NCBI GenBank assembly: GCA_963775125.1
Contig: CAVZHQ010000007.1
Span: 1,240,001 to 1,304,000 of the forward strand
DNA length: 64,000 bases
Origin: JAHECQ01 sp963775125
Lineage (GTDB): Bacteria; Actinomycetota; Acidimicrobiia; Acidimicrobiales; SZUA-35
Reading direction: 5' to 3'
In this document: positions 41,118 through 51,262 of the stretch, piece by piece
Numbering within the stretch: position 1 is the first letter of the stretch
How the letters are laid out: each line of letters opens with the position of its first letter
Notes under the pieces: generated by a model
The model's input: only the letters and a program-made list of their open reading frames with translations
Database searches by the model: none
Told to the model about the DNA's origin: nothing
Translations under genes and position numbers: made by a program

Positions 41118-42673
41118 ACCGGAACCGCGACCGGCAGGGGCGCCGCCTCGACCAGGTCGACCAGGTCGATCTCGTGATCGGTCGCCGGGCCGTCGGTCAA
41201 CAGTGTGGTCGAGAAGCTGTCGACCGGCTCGACGAGGTAGCGACTGATAACCAACGCCACGGCCGAAGCGGCGGCGATCGTGAGGAAGAAGGTTCGGCTG
41301 TCCACGAAGAGGCCGACCGTGAGGAACACGATTGCTCCGACGTTGCCGTAGGCACCCGCCATGCCGGCGATCTGGCCGCTGACCCGCTTCTTCACCAGCG
41401 GCACGATGGCGTACACAGCGCCCTCACCGGACTGGACGAAGAACGAACACACCATGCAGGCAGCTACCGCAAGGCCCCATGGCCAAGCTGCCCCCATGGT
41501 GGCGAGCAGGACATAGCCCACGAGAAGTCCGACGATCAGAGCACTCAGTGTCTTGCGGCGCGAGCCCAACAGGTCGGACATCAGGCCACCGGCGGGCCGA
41601 GCACCCAGGTTCATGAAGGCGAAGCCCGATGCAGCAACACCGGCCAGCGTCGGGCCCAAGCCCCAGGTGTCGGCGAAGAAGGTGGGCAGCATCGACACAA
41701 CGGCCAGCTCCGAGCCGAAGGTGGCGAAGTAGGCGGCGCACAGGGCTGCCACGGAACGCAAGGGGTAGGTGTCTGAAGGCTCGTAGGAGTTGGCGAGCGC
41801 CGGGCGGTTGACCCGGAACACCGCGATCTCCTGCATTGCCAAGAGCGCGGCGACAGCGACCAGGACTCCGACGAACATCGACGTGCCGATCACATCGACT
41901 CGCCACACCCGCCAGGCGATGATCATCAGAGCAGCGTTGAGCGGCACGGTCAGGGCTGCCAGTCCGAAGACCGCCGATCGGTTCGTCACCTCGAGGGCTC
42001 CCTGTCGACGAGGCCGGGCGTAGGTGACGCCGTCGGGCGTGTCGGTCACCGCTCGGAGGTAATACGCACCGTACGCCGCCGAGATGAGGCCGGTGAGCAG
42101 GATCGAGTAGCGCCATCCGTTGTCGCCCCCGAACATGCCCGCAAGGAACGGGAGTGTGAACGCGGCTGCTGCGGAGCCGAAGTTGCCCCACCCGCCATAG
42201 ACGCCTTCGGCGGTTCCGACCTCGCTCGGCGGGAACCATTCCGACACCATCCGAATGCCGACGACGAAGCCAGCCCCGACGACCGAGAGCGCAAGTCGAC
42301 TGATGACCAGGCTGCTGAAGGACGACGACAAGGCGAACCAAGTGTTCGGCAACACGGCGAACATCAAGATCGTGGCGTAGACCTTGCGAGGTCCCCACCG
42401 GTCCAGGGCCATCCCGATGAAGATTCTGGCCGGGACGGTGAGGGCGACGTTGCACAGCGCGATCGTCTTCTTCTCGGCGTCGGACAGCCCGAACTCGGCG
42501 GCGATGGTGTTGGCGAAGGGTGCGAAGTTGAACCAGACCACGAAGGTCAAGAAGAACGCGATCCAGGTGAGGTGCAGGACGCGGTACTTGCCGTGGAACG
42601 ACCACAACGTGACGGTGCTGCTGCTCAGGCTTCGATTGTTCATGGTGTGACTACGCATGCTGTGTTCACTCAT
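41114..42673 (-). CDS. narK: Nitrate/nitrite MFS transporter
   Basis: 519 residues with about 12 membrane segments, NarK/NasA type. The nitrate-signature-like runs are VVWFNFAPFANTIAAEFGLS, GVYGGWGNFGSAAAAFTLP and MAGAYGNVGAIVFLTVG, and motif A-like GMALDRWGPRKVYA is near residue 80. ATG 42673 is preferred, with in-frame ATGs at 42658 and 42643 as options. It imports nitrate for the reductase whose ATG overlaps its stop (ATGA). Confidence 0.92.
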   Translation of the reverse strand: MSEHSMRSHTMNNRSLSSSTVTLWSFHGKYRVLHLTWIAFFLTFVVWFNFAPFANTIAAEFGLSDAEKKTIALCNVALTVPARIFIGMALDRWGPRKVYATILMFAVLPNTWFALSSSFSSLVISRLALSVVGAGFVVGIRMVSEWFPPSEVGTAEGVYGGWGNFGSAAAAFTLPFLAGMFGGDNGWRYSILLTGLISAAYGAYYLRAVTDTPDGVTYARPRRQGALEVTNRSAVFGLAALTVPLNAALMIIAWRVWRVDVIGTSMFVGVLVAVAALLAMQEIAVFRVNRPALANSYEPSDTYPLRSVAALCAAYFATFGSELAVVSMLPTFFADTWGLGPTLAGVAASGFAFMNLGARPAGGLMSDLLGSRRKTLSALIVGLLVGYVLLATMGAAWPWGLAVAACMVCSFFVQSGEGAVYAIVPLVKKRVSGQIAGMAGAYGNVGAIVFLTVGLFVDSRTFFLTIAAASAVALVISRYLVEPVDSFSTTLLTDGPATDHEIDLVDLVEAAPLPVAVPV

Positions 42674-42802
42674 GGATCGATCGAACTCCATGGGTGTTGC
42701 CCCGATGGGTCGAGCGAGTGAACGAGTCATGCACGTCGGCGCAGCCGTCGAGGCGGGGCTTGTGCGTCTGCTCACACCGCGCCCGAGCAGGTTGTGCGTT
42801 CA

Positions 42803-43915
42803 TCAGGTCGCGCTCACCCGGTAGCCGCGGCGGAGCACGGTCTCGATACCCGCCGATGCCGTACCCAGACGCTGGCGCAGGCGGGCAACCGTGACCTCGA
42901 CGAGGTGTTCGTCCTCCTCGACGCCTCTCCACACACTCTGGAGCAGCTCTCGTTTCGAGTGCACCACACCGGGCCGCTCCAGCAGCACCGAGAGGAGGCA
43001 GCGTTCGCGCTCCGTCAGTGCTCCGACCTCGTGGCCATCCATGGAAATCATCCGGCCCTGCACGCGCACCGCGTGACCGCCGAGCCGAACGTCTCGGCCC
43101 TGAGCCCCGAAAAACGTCGACATCTGATGGACCATGGCCCCCAGACGGAACCGCTCGGGAACGACCACCGGCACCGAGGGGTGATCGGCGAATCCGTTGG
43201 CGCAGACCGGACCGACGCAGAAGACGCTCACGTCGTTTGACAGGGCAACCAACACCTCGTCGAGAACACCCAGAAAACCGGCGATCTCGAGGAAGTTGTC
43301 GACGGCCGGGCGAGCGGTGAACGTGATGCCGTCGACCTTCCCTTCGACGACCGATCGCACGAGCCGCTCGGCGCCGGATGTATCCGGAGGCAGCGACCAT
43401 CGGTAGACGGGGACACGAGCCACGGACGCGCCGAGTTCTTCGATGCGGTCGCACAACTCCCCTGCCCCAGCACCGTCGAGCTGCACGGCCACCCGAGCCC
43501 CCGTCACGCCACGGGCGGCCAGCAGATCGACGATGTCGTCGTAGAGCGATCGAGGCGCGGTCCAGGCGACCTCGAAGCCGGCGGTCACCAGCGCACCGTT
43601 GGCCTTGGGGCCGCGTGCCAGCAGCTCGGAACGGGCGAGAAGATCACGCAACGCGTCGCCCAGAGGCGTGGCATCCGTCGCCTCGAGCCATCCCCGCACA
43701 CCGAGCGCCGTCGTGAGCACCACCAGGTCCGGTGGATTGGCCAGGAGATCCTCGGTTGCGGCGGTGAGGTCGGTTTCGGAGCCGAGCGGATGGGTCTTGA
43801 TGACCGGGCCGTGGAGACACGTGGCGCCGCGCCCCGCCAACAGCTTCATCTGTTCGTCCGCCCGGCGATCGGCAGTGACGCCTATCACATAGCCGGAGAG
43901 GGGTCCAATGGTCAC
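42803..43915 (-). CDS. HemD-like/winged-helix nitrite regulator
   Basis: A 370-residue fusion. Residues about 1-255 resemble uroporphyrinogen-III synthase (LSGYVIGVTADRRADEQ, VVLTTALGVRGWLEA, DGITFTARPAVDNFLEIAG, VFCVGPVCANGF). Residues about 275-370 form an OmpR-type winged helix (LTERERCLLSVLLERPGVVHSK, VEVTVARLRQRLG). In actinobacteria such proteins (NnaR) act as regulators of nitrite assimilation together with GlnR; the HemD half may sense a tetrapyrrole or be catalytic. Placement between nirBD and narK fits that role. Confidence 0.88.
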   Translation of the reverse strand: MTIGPLSGYVIGVTADRRADEQMKLLAGRGATCLHGPVIKTHPLGSETDLTAATEDLLANPPDLVVLTTALGVRGWLEATDATPLGDALRDLLARSELLARGPKANGALVTAGFEVAWTAPRSLYDDIVDLLAARGVTGARVAVQLDGAGAGELCDRIEELGASVARVPVYRWSLPPDTSGAERLVRSVVEGKVDGITFTARPAVDNFLEIAGFLGVLDEVLVALSNDVSVFCVGPVCANGFADHPSVPVVVPERFRLGAMVHQMSTFFGAQGRDVRLGGHAVRVQGRMISMDGHEVGALTERERCLLSVLLERPGVVHSKRELLQSVWRGVEEDEHLVEVTVARLRQRLGTASAGIETVLRRGYRVSAT

Positions 43916-43994
43916 CCGCCGAGCATCTCCGTCCGATGTTTCGGTGGGGTTTCCGGAGGGTGAGTTCTCAGACGGCGTTGGCTTCAGATGTCCG

Positions 43995-44327
43995 TCACGT
44001 TCCGGCCACGGTCACGGTCCAATTGCGGACGCTGACCTTGGGGTCGTCGAGACACTCGCCGGTACGCAGATCGAACCGCTTCTTGTGCAACGGTGAGGCG
44101 ACGTACACCCGATCGCCGGCCGAACCGAGCAGGCCTCGGGCCAGGGTCGAGGTTCCTGTGAACGGGTCGACGTGGTCGATGGCCACGACCTCGCCGTTGG
44201 CCAGCCGGAAGACCGCGATCTGGTCGTCACCCACCAGAACGGCGACGCCCCGCTCGATGGGAAGGTCGCCGATCGGTACCGGCAAGGTCAGCGTCAGACG
44301 AACGTCAGGATCCACGGTCGAGCTCAT
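43995..44327 (-). CDS. nirD: Nitrite reductase small subunit
   Basis: 110 residues with a Rieske-like fold: LPVPIGDLPIERGVAVLVG, QIAVFRLANGEVVAIDHVDP and SPLHKKRFDLRTGECLDDP. As is usual for NirD, the Rieske cysteines are absent. ATG 44327 overlaps the nirB stop by four bases (ATGA). Partner of NirB in NADH-dependent nitrite reduction to ammonium. Confidence 0.92.
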   Translation of the reverse strand: MSSTVDPDVRLTLTLPVPIGDLPIERGVAVLVGDDQIAVFRLANGEVVAIDHVDPFTGTSTLARGLLGSAGDRVYVASPLHKKRFDLRTGECLDDPKVSVRNWTVTVAGT

Positions 44328-46852
44328 GCCGGAACCCGCTGACCGCGTTCCTGCACCCAGACAGGCGTCGAGGTGGATTCGGGAGCGTTGACGAACTCGA
44401 CGAAGTAGGCGAGGCGGCTCGGGTCGGCCAGGGTTGCCTTCCACTCGCACTCGTACCCATCGACGTGGAGGTCCATGTCGACATCGAGTTCGTCGGCGAG
44501 ACCCAGCGAGTCTTCGAGCACGATGGCACGGAGGTAGTCGAGGCCCCCCTCCAGTTCGTCGAACCAGGTGGACGTCCGCTGCAACCGGTCCGCTGTCCGT
44601 ATGTAGAACATGAGGAAGCGGTCGATCGCCTGGACCAGTTGTTCGTCGTCGAGGTCGGTGGCGAACAGGTCGGCATGGCGAGGCGTCCGTCCGCCGTTGC
44701 CGCAGAGGTAGAGGTTCCATCCCCGTTCGGTGGCGATGACTCCGACGTCCTTGCTCTGCGCCTCAGCGCACTCTCTCGCGCAGCCGGACACTCCCATCTT
44801 GATCTTGTGCGGGGCCCGCAGGCCCCGATACCGCTCCTCCAACCGGATGGCCATGCCGACCGAGTCCTGTACGCCATATCGGCACCAGGTGGAACCGACG
44901 CACGACTTCACCGTCCGCAACGACTTCCCGTAGGCCTGACCGGACTCCATCCCCGCATCGATCACCCGCTGCCAGATGCTCGGCAGCTGATGCAGCTGCG
45001 CTCCGAGCAGGTCGACGCGCTGGCCCCCGGTGATCTTCACGTACAGGTCGAAGTCCTTGGCGATCTGCCCGAGTTCGATCAGCTGATGGGCAGTGATCTC
45101 TCCGCCGGGCACGCGGGGCACCACTGAATAGGTTCCGTTGCGCTGCATGTTGGCGAGGTGGTGATCGTTGGTGTCCTGCACCGCGGCCTGATCACCCTCG
45201 AGGACGTAACCGGGTGTCAGCGACGCCAAGATCGACGCCACCGTGGGCCGGCAGATCTCGCACCCGAAGCCGCTGCCGTGCGATGACACGACGTCACTCC
45301 ACGTCCGATGGCGATGGAATCGCACGAGGTCGTAGAGCTCCCGCCGCGAGTGTTCGAAGTGTTCGCACAGGGCGTTCGACACCGAAGCGCCCATGGCCGC
45401 CAACTCGACACGTACCAGCGCGTTCACCGTCGGTAGACAACCGCCGCAGCTGGTCCCGGCGCAGGTGCTCGACTTCACGTCGGTCAGGGACGGGCATCCC
45501 AGACGTACCGACTCACGAATCGCGCCGGCGGACACCCCGTTGCAGGAACAAACGAGGACCGGATCGGGGAGCGACGCTGCTCCTGATCCAGCGCCCGCCG
45601 GCGACGCGTCGGCCCGCTCCGGAAGCACCAGAGCGGACAGTTCGGGCGGCGTCGGAAGATGGCCCAGCGCGATGGACGAGAGCACCTCGTAGCCCGAGGT
45701 GTCACCGACGAGTGCACCGCCGAGCAGGGCGCCGGACGACGTGTCGATGACGAGACGTCGGAAGATCCTGCTCACGGGGTCTCGGTACACGACCTCGTCG
45801 AGCCCCTCCTCGCGACCATCTCCGGAGGTGACCGTGTTCGCCCGACCGAAGCTGGCGACCCCGACGCCCAGCAGCTTCAACTTGGTCGACAGGTCACTGC
45901 CTTCGAAGCACGTGCTTCCGCCGCAGAGCCGGTCGGCCAACACTTCGGCCATCTGATACCCGGGAGCCACCAGGCCGTACAGCTGCCCACGGTGCACGGC
46001 CACCTCTCCGACCGCCCAGACGCCGGGCACCGAGGTTGCCATCGAGTCGTCAACGACGACTCCGCCACGGCCACCGATCTCGGCGTCGATCGCTCGTGCC
46101 AAGTCATCCCGCGGCCGGACGCCGGCGGAGAAGACGACCAAGTCGGTGTCGAGGATGGTTCCATCGGCGAGGCGAAGACCGTTGACCGCGCCATCTGCGC
46201 CGGCCTCGAAGCAGGTGGGGACGACCCCGCAATGGAGCTCCACTCCGAGCGATGCAACCCAGGAACCGAGCATCCTGCCCGCTCCCTCACCCAACTGCTG
46301 CGGCATCGGGTACGGAGCCATCTCGACGACCTGCACGGCGAGCCCGAGCGAGCGAAGTGCATTGGCCGCTTCCAGGCCGAGCAGTCCTCCGCCGATCACC
46401 AGGCCGGTGCTTCGCCCGGCCGCGCCGGCCCACTGCTTGATCGCGGCAACATCGTCGAGCGTCCGATACACGAAGCATCCCGGAAGGTCGTTGCCTGGTA
46501 TCGGCGGCACGAACGGCGATGAGCCTGTCGCCAGGACGAGGTCGTCGTAGGCCAGAACCGCTCCGTCGGCCAGGGTCACCTTTCGGCCGACCGCATCGAT
46601 CGAGTCGACACGAAGCCCCACGCGGTAGTCGACGTTCGGGTTCTCCGCGATGGCGGGATCGACCAGGCAGAGGTCGTCCTCGGAACGGCCCTCGAACCAG
46701 GACGTCAACGCAACGCGGTCGTAGGCGAGCCGTGGCTCCTCGCCGACGACCGTGATGGAGAGGCGCTGCTCGGTGTCGTTCTTGATCAGGCGATCCACCA
46801 GGCGCTGCCCCACCATGCCATTGCCCACCACGAGAATCTGACGAGAGGTCAT
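44324..46852 (-). CDS. nirB: NADH nitrite reductase large subunit
   Basis: 842 residues. The FAD/NADH module opens ILVVGNGMVGQRLVD, with a second nucleotide loop LVIGGGLLGLEAANAL. A BFD-type 2Fe-2S domain follows (CSCNGVSAGAIRES, CAGTSCGGCLP). The C-terminal sirohaem/4Fe-4S domain has CVGSTWC and CAREC, the four cluster cysteines. It reduces nitrite to ammonium in the cytoplasm. Unbroken and first in the nirB-nirD unit. The 147 bases upstream (46853-46999) are non-coding and should hold its promoter; I saw no clear GlnR box. Confidence 0.95.
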   Translation of the reverse strand: MTSRQILVVGNGMVGQRLVDRLIKNDTEQRLSITVVGEEPRLAYDRVALTSWFEGRSEDDLCLVDPAIAENPNVDYRVGLRVDSIDAVGRKVTLADGAVLAYDDLVLATGSSPFVPPIPGNDLPGCFVYRTLDDVAAIKQWAGAAGRSTGLVIGGGLLGLEAANALRSLGLAVQVVEMAPYPMPQQLGEGAGRMLGSWVASLGVELHCGVVPTCFEAGADGAVNGLRLADGTILDTDLVVFSAGVRPRDDLARAIDAEIGGRGGVVVDDSMATSVPGVWAVGEVAVHRGQLYGLVAPGYQMAEVLADRLCGGSTCFEGSDLSTKLKLLGVGVASFGRANTVTSGDGREEGLDEVVYRDPVSRIFRRLVIDTSSGALLGGALVGDTSGYEVLSSIALGHLPTPPELSALVLPERADASPAGAGSGAASLPDPVLVCSCNGVSAGAIRESVRLGCPSLTDVKSSTCAGTSCGGCLPTVNALVRVELAAMGASVSNALCEHFEHSRRELYDLVRFHRHRTWSDVVSSHGSGFGCEICRPTVASILASLTPGYVLEGDQAAVQDTNDHHLANMQRNGTYSVVPRVPGGEITAHQLIELGQIAKDFDLYVKITGGQRVDLLGAQLHQLPSIWQRVIDAGMESGQAYGKSLRTVKSCVGSTWCRYGVQDSVGMAIRLEERYRGLRAPHKIKMGVSGCARECAEAQSKDVGVIATERGWNLYLCGNGGRTPRHADLFATDLDDEQLVQAIDRFLMFYIRTADRLQRTSTWFDELEGGLDYLRAIVLEDSLGLADELDVDMDLHVDGYECEWKATLADPSRLAYFVEFVNAPESTSTPVWVQERGQRVPA

Positions 46853-46999
46853 GGGCCCCAGTGGAAGCGATCAAGGTTTCCGGTCGATGCCACCCACGTG
46901 ACGACTCTGCGTCCTGAGCGTTGAACCGGCGTCGCCGACCGCGAGAACTACCTCACTGCGTGGTCATTCGGTCTGTGAGGTCGACGCATCCCGATGCCC

Positions 47000-48358
47000 T
47001 CAGCGTTCGGCAACGGGCAGAAGCCCGTTCCTTCGCTGAAGCCAATGGGCAGCGGCCGCCATCGCAGTGAACACCGCCAACAAGCCCAACACCCGGGGGA
47101 AGAGCATGATGCCGTTCACGATCGTGGTCGTGACATCCGGAGCGTCGAACAGGCGCTCGGTCATCCAGCCCAAGCTGATGAGCACCAGAGCAAGAGAACT
47201 GATGCGGAAGAACGGCTGGTACCAAACAGTCCGACGGAGCAAGAACAACGCGGGGAAGGTCAGGAGCACGACGAGCGCCTGACCGACCTCGATTCCCAGG
47301 TTGCGGCCGAGCAGTGAGAGCAACTGCGTGCTTCGGCTCACCTCCAGTCCCGAGACCAGCGACGCGAACCCCAATCCGTGGAACAGGCCGAAGACGAAGG
47401 CAATGATCCACTCGCGGTTGACGGCGATGGGCCGCAGATTGTGAAGCGCAGCCGCAGCGATCGACAACACGATGACGGTCTCCACCAGACGCGGACCGGG
47501 CAGCGGAAGGATCTCCAGTCCCGCAAGAGTGAACGTGATGGTGTGGGCAACGGTGAACATGGTGACAACCTTCAGCACCCGCCAAAGGGCCGAACCGAAA
47601 CTCGAGGCAGGCTTCCACGATCGGTTGGCGAACACGAGCACCGATGGCAGCAGCAGCACGAGCACGAAGAGGATGTGATCAGGGCCGGTCCGGATGTGGT
47701 CGAGCCCAAGGGCGAAACTGGCGCCCACGTTCTGGAGCCAGGAGGTGCTTCCCAGATCGACGATTTGCGAGCGGCTGTCGGGAGCGAAGCGGACCAGCGA
47801 CTCCTCGGCATTGTCGATCACACCACCGGCCCAGTCGTTGCCGATCAGCAGCAACGCATCTCGCTCGTCAGGGAGTTCGTCGAAAAATGGGTCGAAGGTG
47901 ATCTCCAGCTCTCGGGGAACCTCGTCGCCGACCGATGCGGTGAACGGCAGGAGCACGTACCCGAAGGTTGGATCGGCGAACTCGGCGTCGAGCACTTCGG
48001 CGCCGCTGAAGTCCAGTGCCCATTCCTCGCCACCCGAACCCAACGTGAGATGTTCATCCGCGTACCGCCCGAGCGAGTCGGCGTTCTCGTTCAGCTCGGC
48101 GACGATCTCGGCGTCTGATCCCTCGAGTTCGAGATCGAGGAACTCACGGACGTCTGCGAACGGCAGTTCCACTCGCCCACCGAGTGAGTCCTCGGTGACA
48201 TCGAGATAGAGGTACGACTGATCCCCCGTATGAGCGTTGACCGCGCTGCCGGCAACGAGCACACCGACGAATGACCCCAGAACCGAGGCTGCGCCTGCAG
48301 CGAGCAAGCTTCGACGGAGTTGGGACGGGCGGCGGAGGTGGTCCGCTGTGCGATTCAT
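47000..48358 (-). CDS. HupE/UreJ-like membrane protein
   Basis: 452 residues: an N-terminal signal-like segment (SLLAAGAASVLGSFVGVLVAG), an extracytoplasmic region of about 170 residues, then about seven membrane segments. Motifs GLDHIRTGPDHILFV, HTITFTLAGLEIL and FGLFHGLGFASLV are those of HupE/UreJ proteins, some of which carry nickel or cobalt. ATG 48358 overlaps the stop of the acyl-CoA-dehydrogenase-like gene by four bases, so it is coupled to the peptide cluster. Metal transport for or by the product is only a possibility. Confidence 0.82.
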   Translation of the reverse strand: MNRTADHLRRPSQLRRSLLAAGAASVLGSFVGVLVAGSAVNAHTGDQSYLYLDVTEDSLGGRVELPFADVREFLDLELEGSDAEIVAELNENADSLGRYADEHLTLGSGGEEWALDFSGAEVLDAEFADPTFGYVLLPFTASVGDEVPRELEITFDPFFDELPDERDALLLIGNDWAGGVIDNAEESLVRFAPDSRSQIVDLGSTSWLQNVGASFALGLDHIRTGPDHILFVLVLLLPSVLVFANRSWKPASSFGSALWRVLKVVTMFTVAHTITFTLAGLEILPLPGPRLVETVIVLSIAAAALHNLRPIAVNREWIIAFVFGLFHGLGFASLVSGLEVSRSTQLLSLLGRNLGIEVGQALVVLLTFPALFLLRRTVWYQPFFRISSLALVLISLGWMTERLFDAPDVTTTIVNGIMLFPRVLGLLAVFTAMAAAAHWLQRRNGLLPVAER

Positions 48359-49593
48359 GAAGAGCGCTGCCTTTCTTTTGCTGGGAGGGTATCGACGGCC
48401 ACGTCGGCCGGAGACGGTCGCGCACGGTCGAGCCGAAGCGAACCCGCGACGATGTTTCGGGCAACGTCGGTGGTGCCCGAGTAGAAGAGACCACCCAGTG
48501 CATCTCGGAGCTCGACCTCGACTCCAGTGCTCACGCCATACCCGTCAGCACCAAAGACGCGCAATGCGTCGAGCGCGGCCTCGACCCCTTGCTCGGCTGC
48601 CTGGATCTTGGTCAGTGCTGCGGCCTGAGTGACCGACGCGCCGCGGTCGTACAGTGCCGCCGCCTTGTAGAGCAGGAGGCGAGCGGCCTCGTGTCGCAGC
48701 TTGAGATCGACGATGCGGTGCGCCACCGCCTGGAACGATCCGATGTTCTTGCCCGATGCCGTTCGCGTGCGCGCCCGCTCGATGGACAAGTCGAGGACCC
48801 GTTCGGTCGCTCCGAGTTGGCTTGCGTACAGGAAGGCTCGCTCGGCATCGACGGCGTGCGCGAAGACCGCTCCCCCAGCACCTGGACGGCCCAGGACCGC
48901 GTCGGCGCCGACGCGCACCGAGTCCAGCTCGATGGAACCGACGGGACACCCGGCGAGTCCCATCTTCGCGATCTGTGGCCCGAGCACCACGCCCGGAGCG
49001 CCGGCCTCCACCAGGAAGGCCGTGAGGCCCCATCGGCCCTGCGAAGGGTTGGTCGTGGCGAACACGATGATCACGTCGCACACCGGCGCCAGCGTGGCCC
49101 ACGCCTTCGCTCCGGTCAGGCGGTACGAACCGTCCGGCTGCTCCTCGGCGAGCGTCGTGATCGCGCCGGTGTCCGAGCCGGTCGCCGCCTCGGTGAGGGC
49201 GAATGCTCCGATGGCTCCTCCCCCGACGAGTGCGGGTAGGTAGCGCTGTAGCTGCAGCTCGGAGCCGAAGGCGAGCAGGGCTCTCTGCATCGCAATCACC
49301 TGCGAGGCGAATGCGAAGACGAGTCCGTTGTCGGAGGCTCCACGGCCCAGCCCTTCGAAGATGAGCATCGTGTTCACCGCCGGGGAGGGTGTACCGCCGA
49401 AACGGTCGGGCATCATCAAACCGAGGATGCCCGCATCCGCTGCAGCCTGCCAGCGAATTCGATCGAAGGTACCGCTCGAGGCGCATCCCAGATGCTCGTT
49501 GGCCCATGTCTCCGCCGACTTCTTGAGCGGATGATCGAGCGCGAGCATGGCCGACAGCGCGTCAATCGGCTCCACATCTCCACGAAAGCTCAC
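48355..49593 (-). CDS. Acyl-CoA-dehydrogenase-like (aminoacyl-PCP oxidase?) enzyme
   Basis: A 412-residue FAD enzyme of the acyl-CoA dehydrogenase fold: LGLMMPDRFGGTPSP, FALTEAATGSDTGAI, ARTRTASGKNIGSFQAVAHR. The usual C-terminal YEGT base is replaced by YSGTTD, while an Glu occurs in AHAVDAERAFLYAS, where isovaleryl-CoA dehydrogenase and the PltE-type prolyl-carrier oxidases keep theirs. GTG 49593 starts it. It is divergent from a stand-alone adenylation gene followed by a carrier protein, the trio that makes pyrrole or pyrroline carboxyl starters. That role is inferred. Confidence 0.83.
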   Translation of the reverse strand: MSFRGDVEPIDALSAMLALDHPLKKSAETWANEHLGCASSGTFDRIRWQAAADAGILGLMMPDRFGGTPSPAVNTMLIFEGLGRGASDNGLVFAFASQVIAMQRALLAFGSELQLQRYLPALVGGGAIGAFALTEAATGSDTGAITTLAEEQPDGSYRLTGAKAWATLAPVCDVIIVFATTNPSQGRWGLTAFLVEAGAPGVVLGPQIAKMGLAGCPVGSIELDSVRVGADAVLGRPGAGGAVFAHAVDAERAFLYASQLGATERVLDLSIERARTRTASGKNIGSFQAVAHRIVDLKLRHEAARLLLYKAAALYDRGASVTQAAALTKIQAAEQGVEAALDALRVFGADGYGVSTGVEVELRDALGGLFYSGTTDVARNIVAGSLRLDRARPSPADVAVDTLPAKERQRSS

Positions 49594-49687
49594 GACTCCA
49601 TGAGTACACCACACCGGCGGGCGGTTTGATGGGTCAGGCACGTTTGCCCCTGGGAGCCGTGGGGGCACCGACGGGTACTGTGCCGGT

Positions 49688-51262
49688 ATGGGCATTCCCG
49701 AGACTCTCGACCTCCTGTTGCCTAGGGCCGCACGCAACTTTCCCTGCAGCGGGGCCGTCACGTCATCCGGAACCTTCGTGCCTTGGCCCGAGGTCGAGGC
49801 GCAGACCGCTGCGATCGCCGCGCTACTCGCCGATGTCGGCGCAGGACCTGGCGACCGAGTCGCCATACTCCATCCCAAGTCCCTGCGTTCGTTCGAGGCC
49901 ATGCACGCGGCGATTCGGCTCGGCGCCATCGCCGTTCCGCTCGACCCGCTCGGAACGGTGGCCGGCATCGAGGCAGTCCTCGATCAGATCGGCCCGAGCC
50001 GCGGTCGTCGGCGACGAGGAGACGCTCTCCCGGCTCGCCGGCGGATGGTTGGCTCGCAACCCCACGCCCTCCCTTCCGCTCCCTACGCTGGGCAACCCGC
50101 TCGAGGTACGCCATGGGTCGAGCAAGGAACGGCCTCCCGTCGACCCGGCTTCGCCGGCGTATCTGATCTTCACCTCCGGCTCGACCGGTCGCCCGAAAGG
50201 CATCCTGCACACCCATCGCAGCGCCATGGCCTACGCCAAGGAGGCGGTCCGACGGCATCGGATGGATGCCTCGACCCGCCTGGCGGGCATACCGCCGCTC
50301 CACTTCGACATGTCGACGCTCGAGCTCTACGCCGCCCCATTGGCCGGCGCCACCATCGTCGACATCAGCGAAGCCGAACTGCGATTCCCGGCTACGTTGA
50401 CCCAACGCTTCGAGCGCGACGTCGTCACCCATCTCTATGCCGTCCCCTTCCTGTTGCGCCAGATCCAGGAGCGGGGAGCCCTCGATCGAACGACAGCTCA
50501 ATGCGCTCGTGCACATCGCCTATGGCGGCGAGGCGTACCCGCCCGGAGCACTTTCCGAGCTCATGGCCTGCCTGCCTCACGCCACGTTTGTCAACGTGTA
50601 CGGACCTGCGGAGGTGAACGCAGTCACCAATCAGGACCTGGACACCCCGCCGACCGACGACGGCGCGATACCACTCGGCACGCCTTGGGCAGGGGTGGAG
50701 CTGCGCATCGTCGACGAGAACGAGCAGGAAGTCCCACTCGGTACAAAGGGCGAGCTGTGGATCTCGGCTCCCACCTGCATGAGCGGCTACTGGAACGAGC
50801 CGGAGCTGACCGACCGATCGTTCGTCGAGCCGCGGGGCCGGTCGGCCGCCTTGGTACCGGAGCGGCGACATCGTCCTCGCGGCGTCGGATGGATCAGTGC
50901 GTTTCCTGGGTCGTCGTGACCATCAGGTCAAGGTTCGCGGAGTGCGCCTGGAACTCGAGGCGATCGAAGCGGTGCTCACCGACGGACCCGGGGTCGAGCA
51001 TGCCGTCGCTGGTCTCGTGGTCGTTGGCGACGAGGCCCGGCTGGTGGCCGAAGTCGTGCTTCGACCCGGTGCCGACCTCGACGAGCGGGCAATCAGGCGA
51101 TGGTGCGCGGCGCGCCTTCCGGCCGCCGCGATCCCCGAGCGAGTGGACGCGGTGCAACACTTCCCGACAACGGCGAGCGGCAAGATCGACAAGCGCGCGG
51201 TTCGCCTGTCGCTCACCCTCTCCGCCCCCACACACACGTCCTCGATCAGAAACGAATCATGA
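49688..51262 (+). CDS. Stand-alone NRPS adenylation protein (frame-broken)
   Basis: About 525 residues over several breaks (near 50000, 50480 and 50850). AMP-forming motifs are A3 LIFTSGSTGRPKGILHTH, A5 NVYGPAEVNAVT, A7 YRSGD, A8 FLGRRDHQVKVRGVR and A10 TTASGKIDKRA. Residues at the ten specificity positions read by eye as D-M-L-A-I-Y-V-A-V-K, not a code I can assign firmly; the A5 region recalls prolyl-AMP ligases of pyrrole pathways. ATG 49688; its TGA overlaps the carrier protein ATG. It should activate one amino acid and load the carrier. Confidence 0.82.

Noticed and set aside
39126..41177. A 683-codon plus-strand frame opposite the nitrate reductase
   Set aside because: Arg/His/Gly-rich with no family features; the minus strand carries an unambiguous molybdopterin enzyme.
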